NCBI GenBank assembly: GCA_000333855.2
Contig: CM007335.1
Coordinates: 249,900 to 269,751 of the forward strand
Length of the DNA: 19,852 nt
Reading direction: 5' to 3'
Source of the DNA: Endotrypanum monterogeii
Lineage: Eukaryota; Euglenozoa; Kinetoplastea; Trypanosomatida; Trypanosomatidae
This document shows, one piece after another, positions 9,564 to 19,019 of the stretch. Both the position numbers and the translations under genes were made by a program. Below the pieces are notes generated by a model. The model was not told where the DNA came from, searched no databases, and saw only the letters and a list, made by a program, of their open reading frames with translations. Numbering within the stretch: position 1 is the stretch's first letter; each line of letters starts with the position of its first letter.

Positions 9564-12548
9564 CGAACAGTGAAAAAAAAAAGGGGGGGGAGGGGGGGGG
9601 GCAAAGGCACCTCAGATACCAAAATCGAAAAAAAATAAAAGGGGGAGGGAGAAAAGATCGAAACGCTCGATGAGGTTATATGTCACACAATAAGAAACAT
9701 AAACCCCTGTTGTCACTGCTTCTGATATCTTTGACGTGTTTCCCACATTTTTCCCCCCACAAATTACGAACGCGAATAAAACGTGCTTCTCCTTTTCTGT
9801 GTGTGTGGTACAGCTTAGCGCCAACACACACGCCATCCCCTCCCTCCTTTCTTTTTCCCCTCGTTTTTTTTCTTTTGCTGTTTCTCTTGACCTCTCGCTC
9901 CTCCCGTTTTGTTTCCCTTTTTTGTTTTTCTCTATGATACTTAATGAAAGAAAGAAATCTCTCCCTCTCTACATATATGTCTGTGTGCAAGTACAAAGTT
10001 TTTTTCTTCCCCTCCCTCGCATCCCACCTGCATCTATCCATTCATTCATCTCTACCCGCCTTGACGCGTACATCAGCACCTCTGAGCTTTTCATGTGTAT
10101 GTAGACGGTAGGGAAGAGATCCACGGATTATGCAACCTGTGCTCCAAGTGATTAACAGTGAATGCACCAGATAGTGTGAAAGTGCATTCTGCTCATATAT
10201 ATATGTATATGTATATATATTATATATATATATATATGAGCTTATTGATGTTTGCGTAACACCTGAAAGAAAAGAAAATACACTCATCAGACCCTTCGCT
10301 GCTTTTTTTTGTAAATTGTGTGTGTGTGTGTGTGTGTGTGTGGTGTGTACGTGAGTCCGTGCAAAATATTTTTCTTTTTGCGGTCTCCGTGACCTCCGCT
10401 GCTCAAGATTGCGAGTGGGAGGTGCGTGTGCGTGCGTGAGGGGAGGAATGGAGGAAGGATTGACAAAATGTGCCTTCTCCTCGTAGTGGCGTCAAGTTAT
10501 ATCGGCCCTTTCAAGAACCCCCATATCGCGTCTCATTCACTGTTCAATGGTCTCAGAGGGAGAAATGATTCCTTCACACCTACTACCCCCACTATTACCC
10601 CTCCCACACAGACACACTCGCGCCCGCGCGCACCCTCTCTCCCCTACCCCTCCCTGATCATCTCTGACCCATCGACTGTTTCGTGTGTTTTTCTGGAAGA
10701 ATAGCGGTGAAGTATCTTCCTGTGCTTTCCTTCTGTAGTATAGAGTGATATCTGTTTGGCTCCTATTTCTATTGTCTGTTTGTGTTGATGCGGTTGTAGT
10801 TGTTGGCGGCGGCGTTGCTGTTGCTGTTGCTGTGTAATTTCCCTCGTGTCTCCCAAAGGAATCGGGTTATGGTAAGCAAGCAATATATATATATATATAT
10901 ATAACTTATGTGTGTGTGTGTGAAAAGAGAGCACTCACACACACACTGTGCAGCTTTGCACTACGACACGAAGTTCATGCAACGGGAGAGGGGGCGAACT
11001 CACTATACACACAGACTCCGCCCCCCCCCCCTTTTTTTTTGCGATGACAGTCATCTGGCTTCAAGTCATGGACCGTATCCCCCACCCCCACTCCCTCTAA
11101 GGGCACGCGTGCAATCAATGAAATCCATCAAGGTCCTTCTCATTATGTTTTTTTCTCTCAATGGGTAGAATGATCAACTGATCTCGTCAACACTTCTGTT
11201 CCCCCTCCTCCCCTCCCACTGTCGCTCGCAGCCATTCTTCCGCCATCTCGAATTATTAAAACGACGATAAAAAGGACATACGCACGCACAATAATAATAA
11301 TAAAGAAATCGGGAGAAGCCTAGTCCCAGAGTTCGAAGGCGTGTAGGGGGTAATTTATATATACTTATATATATACTAGTCCTGCACTCTCCCCGTCCTT
11401 CCCCTCACCTCGAGCAAACGCACGCGTGCATCCATCCACATCCATCTTGTGCTCTGCGTCATAGTCGATCCCCCGCCCCTCAATGAGAGGAGCGATAACT
11501 TTTCCGTTTCAAACACACACACGCACACAGAAATAGAGAAACCCTAGGGAAAAGAAGGGAACATCATTGTTACTTTCTCTGTGGTGTCTCCTTTCGCTCC
11601 CATCCCCCCCCCTTTTTTTTTTTTTACAATTATTTCATAGTCTTGTAGTGTTTGTAGTCCCGTGTACGGGGGAGGGCGAGGGGGGTGCATTTAAACATCC
11701 ACAGAATCTCTCACACATATAGCTGCGACATCATCGTCGATTTTTTCTTTATTGCTCCTCCTGTTCTTTATTCTTTACATATTTATCGATTCCTCTTGCC
11801 CTTCTCCCTCCTCTTCCCATTCAAAGACTTCAAATATTTCTATCTCATCCGAGAAAGACCTCCTTTTTATATATTTGATTTGTTTCTCCTCTGTTTATCC
11901 TTGTCTCCATTTTTGTTTTCCTTCAGAGAGAGGGAGCAAGGAAGGAATAGGAGAGGATTTCCGCTCCCTCCCCGGTCGATATCCAATCTTTCGGTACTCG
12001 TTCGATCATCTCGTATTATTTATTTATATATTATTCGGTACATTTTTATACGACTGATTGAGTGCTCCTTTGTGTAGAGCTAGAGAAAGAACCGAAAAAG
12101 CTGAACGTTTTTTTTTTTTTTTGCACTCCTCTCCTCCAGCGACTCTCCCCACTTTTCCCCATACTTCTCATCTACTAGCACCTGCTTCGTCATTTTTTTC
12201 TTCGCTATTGCCTCTCGTGCCCACTCAGGTTCTCTTCATCTCCGCGGGCCCTTCGCCGCCGCTGCTTTTTTTTTTTCTCGCTTTCCCGTGATTGGGATAC
12301 TCCTCCGGAATTCTTATCCACCAAACACCGCCTCGCGGCACCTCGAAATCGTGCATTCCCCTCCAAAATAACATATATATATATATATATACTAATAATA
12401 AAATCCCCTTTATAGTGTGGATCACCTGCAGACGTGGCAAAGTAAATTACGCCACAGGTAGTTCTCACTATTTTATCTTCTTTGGGGGGGGAGGGAAGGA
12501 GGAGGGACGCGGAGACAAAAAAAAAGGGAGTAGAACTCACAGTGCTCG
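9564..12548. other. Long spacer B-C: gene B 3' UTR and gene C upstream region
   Basis: I see no credible gene in about 3 kb. The stop of gene B is followed by an A10 run and G-rich runs near 9573-9601. Further on are C/T tracts (9840-9930), two adjacent hairpins at 10160-10241, GT runs near 10318-10342 and 10909-10922, a CTG-type triplet patch near 10805-10832, (TA)n at 10883-10902 and 12372-12391, and a strong C-then-T tract near 11605-11627 followed by an AG at 11639-11640. That last signal could be an extra splice acceptor, but no convincing frame follows it. Frames of about 100-130 codons at 11685-12077 are T/C-rich translations (Phe, Leu, Ser) and are not supported. Confidence 0.65.
10160..10241 (+). 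other. Two adjacent stem-loops in the gene B 3' region
   Basis: The first stem pairs 10160-10167 (GAATGCAC) with 10182-10189 (GTGCATTC), eight perfect pairs around a 14-base loop. The second begins at 10191 with GCTCATATAT and ends at 10241 with ATATATGAGC, so a TA repeat is capped by a non-repeat clamp. One base separates them. They would lie in the 3' UTR of gene B if that UTR is at least about 680 nt long. Function unknown. Confidence 0.6.
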
Positions 12549-12585
12549 TTTTTTTTTTTTGTGTGTGTGTGTGTGTGTTTTCCAG
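12549..12585 (+). promoter_or_regulatory. Polypyrimidine tract and trans-splice acceptor of gene C
   Basis: A T12 tract and a (GT)9 run lead to TTTTCCAG, with AG at 12584-12585. This is the clearest acceptor in the window. It leaves a 5' UTR of 59 nt (12586-12644) with no ATG, so translation would begin at 12645. Confidence 0.65.
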
Positions 12586-12644
12586 GCCCTTAGATTGACG
12601 AAACGACAGAGGGAGCATCGGCTCATCGCACAGCGCAGGTAGGG

Positions 12645-14594
12645 ATGTCCCTCCCTTGCCATGATAACAATACCGACACCCTAAATCCTCCTCCGCAACG
12701 GCAGCAGCAGTTGGACACGCCCGCCTTGCAGATGCCAGCGGTGTCGTTGGAGGAATACCGCCCGTACGCCCCCTCTGACGGGGATAATCCACCTCAGGGT
12801 CGAGAGCAAAACAGCCACTCGCAGTGCCTCGCCCAGCCGAAGCCACAGGCAGCGAACATGTACAACCTCCCCACAGTGGATTCTGGGAATGTGGTAGACT
12901 CTACTGGTGCACAGCTCACCATGTCCTCCATGCAACCCCGACAAACGCACCACAAGGTCACTCCCTCCCTGTCGATGCTTAACAGTCCAAAGATGGTGCA
13001 GAAATATGGAGGTATCCCCGCAGACAATGCCCTTGAAGCAACTGGTCTTGCCATGACTGCGCCGATCACCATGCCAGCTGAGCACCGTCGACCCACTGCC
13101 CTGACCAATAACAGCGACAGCAAAAGTAACTCCCTTCTGATTGCCCATCAGCTTGAGTCCACCTCGACGGGCACAACGCCGGCTTCGATTGTCTCATCTT
13201 CACCGTACCAGCAGCAACAGCACAGTTCGGCTACCATGGTGACCCTCAACACGTGCCACCCACTGCCACACATCGTTTCACCTCAAGTAGCTGCACATTC
13301 GATGTATCTGCACTCGCTGGCTAACCACAACGGTGGCCGAATCCCGACACCTGCACAGCAACAGCAACAGCACGTTCCCTCCTTTGGGGCTAACAATGTT
13401 GCACCTGAGCACCTGATGATGTCCCCGACCGCCGCTCTGCTCGCGCTTCCCTCGCCCTGTGCGCCTGCGACGCCGATCCAGGTCACACCGGCGATCCTAG
13501 CTAAGATAGTAGACACTGACCTCCGACAGGCACATGAACGTCCCTTTCGCTTCAAAATGCTTCCGCCACCGCCGCTGTTCGGGAGCTTCATGATGCTCTG
13601 GGAAACAAATGCATCAGACCAGCCCTCTCCTGGTGCCACGTCAGAGGGATCAGACTCGAGAGGCAGAAGCACCACGCGTGCACAACAGCAGCAGCAGCAT
13701 CAGAACATTGCGCCTGAAGATACCCGCAGCATTGGCGGAGCTGCTAGACCAACGGAGCGACGCAACGTGGAGACGACGCTTCCAGCGTCCATTCATGCGA
13801 GCTCTGAGCCCGGCCCCCTCACCCGCAATGTGGGCTCCCGCAGTGGTGCCGACGAGGGTGATCTAGCAGGGAACAACGCCCTGCAATGGAAAGCAAGTTC
13901 GACAATCACTGAGTCTGTCAACGGCGGCAACCGCGACGAGGTGCGCCACAGCATACCCGATCGTCTTGCCATGCTCTCCCACTATCACCGTATCCTCGAG
14001 CGATGGTGGGTGTTCATGGTCACGTTCGAGAATAAAGCCGAAGTGCGACAACAACTCGGTGACTTACGCGCGTGCCCCTCCTTTTTGGATGCACAGCGGG
14101 TGTTCTCAGCGACAGCCCCCGCCGCCATCGCATCGCAGGGACGTGGGTGTAGGGCACCTCTTGCTGACGCAATAAACGATGTGGAAATCAACGTGCTCAC
14201 TGGAGGAAATGTGTCAGCGATCTCCCCGACACGGGGGACAACAGCAGATCCCTTACTAGAGAAGGAAGCCGTGCTGCGGACCTGGTCCACACTGGTGTGT
14301 CATTGGTGGGAGGAGACGAAGCGGCGCCGACGCCCACGGCGTAGTCGTCCGGGAGCACCGAACCTAGAAAACCTTTCGGCTCCCAAGAACAGCGATGATG
14401 CAAACGGCCGCGCAGGCGGTATCGAGACACACGAAGCAGCATCGTTAGCAAGTGTTAACTCCGACGAACTGCCGATCAATCAAGAGGCGCAACTCACCAA
14501 CTCGCCGCTGTCGCGTGACCATGACACCCTCTTGCACTTTGACTTCACGTGCGCCTCTCCGCTCAACAGCACAACAGGCAGCTTTCCGGTGTAA
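12645..14594 (+). CDS. Gene C: Gln/Ser/Thr/Pro-rich protein with KMLPPPP, RWW/RACPS and W-x6-WW boxes
   Basis: This 649-residue protein is not one I recognise. The first 290 residues are low-complexity, with short Gln runs and many Ser/Thr/Pro. The conserved core spans about 295-575: F-R-F-K-M-L-P-P-P-P with M305, a Trp and Asn ten or so residues on; an insert with a Gln run; E-R-W-W at 452-455; R-A-C-P-S downstream; W547-x6-W554-W555; then an Arg-rich tail (R-R-R-R-P-R-R-S-R). D625-H-D-T-L near the C-terminus matches gene B. The closest relative in the window is gene B, with gene A more distant. No signal peptide or membrane segment is seen. The start is the first ATG after a strong splice acceptor. 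Function is not shown; two Trp-rich boxes and a basic tail suggest a small folded or interaction domain carried on disordered arms. Confidence 0.93.
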   Translation: MSLPCHDNNTDTLNPPPQRQQQLDTPALQMPAVSLEEYRPYAPSDGDNPPQGREQNSHSQCLAQPKPQAANMYNLPTVDSGNVVDSTGAQLTMSSMQPRQTHHKVTPSLSMLNSPKMVQKYGGIPADNALEATGLAMTAPITMPAEHRRPTALTNNSDSKSNSLLIAHQLESTSTGTTPASIVSSSPYQQQQHSSATMVTLNTCHPLPHIVSPQVAAHSMYLHSLANHNGGRIPTPAQQQQQHVPSFGANNVAPEHLMMSPTAALLALPSPCAPATPIQVTPAILAKIVDTDLRQAHERPFRFKMLPPPPLFGSFMMLWETNASDQPSPGATSEGSDSRGRSTTRAQQQQQHQNIAPEDTRSIGGAARPTERRNVETTLPASIHASSEPGPLTRNVGSRSGADEGDLAGNNALQWKASSTITESVNGGNRDEVRHSIPDRLAMLSHYHRILERWWVFMVTFENKAEVRQQLGDLRACPSFLDAQRVFSATAPAAIASQGRGCRAPLADAINDVEINVLTGGNVSAISPTRGTTADPLLEKEAVLRTWSTLVCHWWEETKRRRRPRRSRPGAPNLENLSAPKNSDDANGRAGGIETHEAASLASVNSDELPINQEAQLTNSPLSRDHDTLLHFDFTCASPLNSTTGSFPV

Positions 14595-15017
14595 ATGGGG
14601 GAAACAAGCAGGTCGAGCAGGACCCAAAAAAATGGCGCTGACTCCTCGATATTTTATTTTTATTTTTCCTTTCTCAGGGGTGATTCTCCCCCGGCGGATT
14701 CTTATCTTTCAACCCATCGCCCATTCTATTGCAGCCGTCTGTGGTATGTGTCTGTGGGGAAGGGGGGGGGGAGGGGTATCTCGGCATCAACACATGAGCC
14801 TGAGAAGACCTACTGCCCCACCACTCAGGGAGCGGGAAGAAAGCATCATGAGTGCTACCGACCTGTGTGTGTGTGTGTGTTTGTGTGTGGCGGGTGGTGG
14901 ATTTCGTAGAAGGCAGTAGGGTGTGGAGAGATTATTCGCGCCACTGCATTGTGACTGTGCCGCTGGCCCACCCCACCCCACCCCACCTCCACTGCGTTCA
15001 GTCGCGTGAGGCACACG
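14595..15017. other. Gene C 3' region; convergent inter-gene space
   Basis: No gene seen. It contains G and T runs, a short GT run near 14863-14890 and a repeated CCCCA patch near 14970-14987. It lies between gene C (plus) and the minus-strand coding relic, so if the relic marks an old minus-strand gene, this is a convergent strand-switch where polycistronic transcription from both sides would meet. Confidence 0.5.
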
Positions 15018-15259
15018 TCAAATCGTCTTGGACTTCTTTTGTGTGCTTTTTCTTATGGCTTGGCACCGGTACCGGGGAAGCCTCCCCCCCCCCCCCATAG
15101 CACTGACTCCTTCATGTATCGCTGCACCGCTCCACAAGCGCTTTGCCTTTCGAGATCGTCCAGCAGTCGAATACCCTGCGCCTGCGTGGAATAGAGCGGC
15201 AGGTCGCGCAGCGCACCCGTCACCGCAGCAGAGGCCTTCGCGTTTGGTGCCCACTTCCT

Positions 15260-16353
15260 TTACCGAGCCCTTGAGGTCGACAGGAACAGGTCGACGCATG
15301 CCGACGGAAAGCGCATGAGCATCTGCTCCAAGTTCATTGATTTGATTCGCGTCAGCCATCGCAGGTGGTGTGCGCGAGTATCTGGCCTCACCAGACTCCA
15401 TGCCATCTGTGAAATGTGTAGCGGTTTCGCGGCGAAGAGCAACCAGCTTCTGGTGCAGACCTCTGCCTCTTCTTTTTCCGAAAGAGGCCTGCCCTGCATG
15501 TTTGAAGGATTTGATCGTAGATCCTCGAGCGCACACGTTCCCCCTGCCGAGATGTTCGCGTCGGCATCTGTGTACCCATCACCTTTTTGGTTTCCTGGGA
15601 TTCTGTCCTCATAGCGGCTCTGGTTATTACCCCTCGCTCTCGGCCTGGTGTAGTCGGATACTTGTCGCGACGCATGCAACGGTTTGAACGCCGGGTAATG
15701 CGTCATCTCCGCCGGAAGGTACACACCCACCGTGGCTTCGGAAACCACTTCTGTAAGCACATAATTCGCTCGGATATTGCATTTCGCTCATCTCATTAGA
15801 GGCTCCGAGAATCATCTTGTGTCCACCGATTGTCTCCGACAGGGCCTTCAGCACCGCGTGCTACGTATAGCTTGTCGATCGAAGGCACCGGCGGCACCTC
15901 AACGCCGTTTTCTGTGCGACACACAACCTCGCCAAGACATGTCATCGAAGGCTTCAGGATATGGATTTTCCTATGCAAAGTTGCAGCATCTCCTGAACAC
16001 TTGAGGTTTGATACGGTGCCATCTTGTGTCTCACCATTGCCGGCACTCGCCAAGGCAGTCGCAGCCCGAAGGTGGTGCATTACACCCTCGTAGACTTATC
16101 TGGTATACCTGTTTGCCTCTGTGAACGTTGCCTCTGCCCATTCGGAAATGAGTTTTCCCCTTGCGAAGCGTCCTGCCGATGCACCCATTGCGTTATTTTC
16201 CTGATCCATCACATGTGTTGATGTATTGTGCGTAAAGCAAGATCGGCGGAGGGTTTTTATTTTTCCCCACTTGTCTTCGCATTTTTTTGCGCCGTGGAAG
16301 CAGGAGGAGGGTCTATCGATGCGGCTCGCAGGACGTTTCCGAGTAGATACCAC
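15260..16353 (-). pseudogene. Broken coding-like sequence, minus strand (3' portion)
   Basis: The minus strand reads as ordinary, non-repetitive protein across several frames. From 16353 it is open to a stop at about 16096, and the same frame resumes and runs to about 15855. Sense-looking sequence then continues in a second frame (about 15854-15770) and in a third from about 15760 to a stop at 15260. Coding-like text continues in yet another frame towards 15018. At least one in-frame stop and two frameshifts are therefore needed to read through. Segments include L-H-R-K-I-H-I-L-K-P-S and G-V-E-V-P-P-V-P-S-I-D-K. I cannot name the ancestor: a decayed conserved gene or a degenerate retroposon are both possible. 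Sequencing errors could mimic some breaks. Confidence 0.45.
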
Positions 16354-16775
16354 GGACGTCGCCGTGCTATTCCGCGGCGTGCGCTATGTGCGCGCGACTC
16401 GATCCACACCTCCTCCTGCCGCTCCGGTGGTTTTGGGACCCGAGCTGTCAACTTAGTCTGGCAAGACGCGCTTGGCTTCTCGCGTGGTGACGTCTTCTTC
16501 CTGTGTATTACACCTTCCACCCTCGTCGATTATGCTTTTGCTTCGCTTTGGAAGCCCTTTCTGCTCATCCACACCGCTGCTGCGATCTCATCATGAAAGA
16601 AATCTCGAGACACCAGGTGCTTCTTAAGCAGCCGCCTCATTTTTCGAGGAAGTAGTCACGTGGCGGGTGATGCTGCAAGGCTGCGAACAGCAAGCGATGC
16701 ATACGCTTCGCCAAGGTGCGGCGATGGTGGATCTGCAATTCCAGGCGATGGACAAAAAAAAAAAGAAATATATTG

Positions 16776-16796
16776 ATATATATATATATATATATT
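16776..16796. repeat. (TA)n microsatellite within the minus-strand relic
   Basis: A TA run preceded by an A11 run at about 16753-16763. It interrupts coding-like minus-strand sequence, supporting decay of the host frame. Confidence 0.8.
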
Positions 16797-17060
16797 CCGT
16801 AGACACACACAGTCTGCATTCGTTGCTGTAACGTTCCTGACGAGGTGAAAAATCCTTCACCAAACGCGGAGCCTGACCAAAAAAAAAACACATTTTGAAA
16901 GGTTTGAGCAGTTTGTCCTCCACTATGGGAGAGGGTGCCGAGTGATATATTCTCAGCTGGATGGCTGTTGTGCCTCCGTCTCCTCTTCCCCCTTGAAAAA
17001 AAAAAAATGCGATCCAATGTTGCATCATACATATTGGGAAACAGACATCTCTGTGATGAT

Positions 17061-17217
17061 TTATTCTTTTCCAGTGAGCTGCTGTGCACATATCCAATCC
17101 AGGTGTATCAGCGTGTCTGACGGAACGATCCGTTTCGTTGGGATAAACGGGTTACAAGTGGCGTCGAGTTCGATCTTCGGTGTTTTTCCCTCGCGCATAT
17201 CACATCCCCACCCCCAG

Positions 17218-17248
<31 letters not shown>

Positions 17249-18096
17249 CTCTTGTGCCAATGACTTTGCAACTCGGAAGACATTGTTCCTGGGATGTTCC
17301 GTGTCGGGTTGCTTGCGTAATAATTTGCGGTGTAGCGAAAACGGGATCTCTGGCCTCCATGTGAAAAGCGGAATACGTATTTTGGTTCGTTTGAATGCGG
17401 AGTCTGCGCAACTCTTTCAGTTTCTCGTTGAGCTCACCAGAAAGCGCCTCAAAGCTGCTCCGAGAACAGCTGCGTATGGCGCTCCGCTTTCCAGAAGATG
17501 GCTGCCATCCCGCCTAGGGTGTCGAAATATCTTGTACGCCTGTTTTTTGTCGTATTTCCTCGCCTTCGATATCCTTCCGTGCGTCCATTCTCTTTTTTTT
17601 TTTTTGTGTGTGTGCCTCCTCGAGTGTGATCCGGTGAAGGAATGACAATCGCGATGTTTTCGCTTCTTCGAGTAATCCTGATGAGCCATACCGCCATCCT
17701 CTCGTCACCACTCATCTGTTGCGCCTTTGGCTCAGGCAAACCGGGCAAAATGATCGGGGGGGGGGGTACCCGCGCGACCATTGGCGTCACCTGTTGCGCT
17801 ATGATTGCCAACTCCACCTTGGCTTTCGATCCTTCCAACGGGTCTTGCGCCTGCGCGTAGCCGTGACTTGACACGTTTGTTTGTTTGTTTGTTTTTTTCG
17901 TAGCCAGGCACCTTCGTATCTCCTTGTCTGCAAAGATTGTTTGAGCATTCATCATTTCCTTCTGGGTGCTTCTCGCAGACGTACGTTCTGCATCGGATGT
18001 GTCCATCAACGCTGCCGTCATGGCACCGCAGGCATCGAAGAGAGAATGGTGCTCCACCCTGCCCCCAAGGTATAATATCTTTCTAAGCTTGGCCAT
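17061..18096 (-). pseudogene. Broken coding-like sequence, minus strand (5' portion)
   Basis: A frame starts with ATG at 18096 (M-A-K-L-R-K-I-L) and stays open for 215 codons to 17449. Its first 130 residues are compositionally normal, whereas later parts contain a Lys run from a homopolymer. Coding-like sequence then shifts frame near 17450 (G-E-L-N-E-K-L-K-E-L-R-R, possibly a coiled coil), is interrupted by a (CA)14 run at 17221-17248, and resumes to a stop at 17061. Between 17060 and 16354 there are further scattered coding-like patches broken by a TA run (16776-16796) and A runs. It may be one decayed gene together with 15260-16353. It is also possible that the 215-codon frame is still a short expressed gene; I saw no clear splice signal for it. 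Confidence 0.42.
17221..17248. repeat. (CA)14 microsatellite within the minus-strand relic
   Basis: Fourteen CA units read as Val-Cys repeats on the minus strand and sit between two normal-looking coding segments, as expected of repeat growth in an unconstrained relic. Confidence 0.85.
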
Positions 18097-19019
18097 ATTT
18101 TGGATCCCTCCCCTCTCGAAGAAATATATTGAGATGTGCCTAGAGGTGTGCAGCTATGAGGCGCTCCTTGTTTTTCTTTTTTTTTTTTCTACGAGTCATC
18201 TCTAATACGGAGGACTCTCTGGTGTAAGTAGAAGAAAAAAAAAGTTCACTTTTGTTTAGAAAAACGTTTTTGCATGGAGGGGCTGCATCAGCCCCACTTG
18301 GTGTGTGTAATTACTTCATGCGTGACCCTTCGGGGGAGGGACAAGAAGTAGATAGAGGGGCGAACCATCAGGAAATCATGATGGCGTATCCTAAGCGTAG
18401 ACATGTTCCCTCTTGAGTCCATGCTGTCCCACATCATGGGAGCAACCCCCCCCCCCCCGACCGCGAGGACCCAGAGCGCGACACTCGACTCGACCCGTCA
18501 CAAAATGCAGCAAGAGGAGTTTACCAAAAAAAAAAAAACCGGCCTCTTAGACCCCATTTGCGTGCATCACAGCGTCCTGATCCCAGATGTCGCTCGCCTT
18601 TCTTCTGGAGCGCAGCCAATGAAACCCTAACCCAATCCCAAACCTCCGTTGGCTTAATCCTCGTGCCGCCCAAAGTCCTTTGATCTGAGGGGACGCCGCG
18701 ATGGTCTTTCCTCTCCCCCCCCCCCCCCTGGCGCGTCTAGTGGCGACCATCGGCGGGTAGATCAACACACAGATTCCCTACCATCCTCTCCGAAATTCAT
18801 AAAAATAAGTAAAAACGAGTCATAAATGGTTCCGCATCGAGAACAGCACCACACGATGGATCCAGGACGAACACACAACTCCGCGCCGCCGTGCTGCTGT
18901 TTAAAATCTCCGCACACAATTTTATGGAACGAGATCGGCAAAGAGGGGATTCCCCTCTGCCCTTTTTTTTCTTTTTTCCACCACTGCGAATTGGATTTTA
19001 TAGAAATTCGAAGGGGGTT
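18097..19019. other. Gene-free region between the relic and the tRNA locus
   Basis: No gene is supported. It holds three small perfect stem-loops at 18279-18384, a C14 run near 18447-18460, an A12 run near 18526-18538, a C-rich run near 18715-18728, and a single CCCTAACCC (18625-18633) that resembles one telomere repeat but is not tandem. Frames here are short and cross homopolymers. Confidence 0.55.

Noticed and set aside
10797..10832. CTG/GCG triplet patch as a minus-strand Gln-Arg coding repeat
   Set aside because: Short, in the gene B 3' spacer, in a frame that otherwise crosses TA and GT repeats; treated as a microsatellite.
11685..12077. Plus-strand frame of 130 codons upstream of gene C
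   Set aside because: Rich in Phe, Leu, Ser and Tyr from T/C tracts; a polypyrimidine spacer artefact with no recognisable domain.
12205..12846. Minus-strand open frame of 213 codons overlapping the 5' end of gene C
   Set aside because: It crosses the gene C splice signal and its T and GT runs, and overlaps the firmly supported gene C start; it is best explained as a shadow plus simple sequence.
18326..18335. CCCTTCGGGG resembling the 5' hairpin of U6 snRNA
   Set aside because: Only the hairpin matches; the conserved internal U6 sequence does not follow.
18365..18400. Possible C/D snoRNA around ATGATGG
   Set aside because: The C-box match is imperfect and I found no properly placed CTGA D box or terminal stem.
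18625..18633. CCCTAACCC resembling the trypanosomatid telomere repeat
   Set aside because: Only about one and a half units, not tandem; expected by chance in 20 kb.
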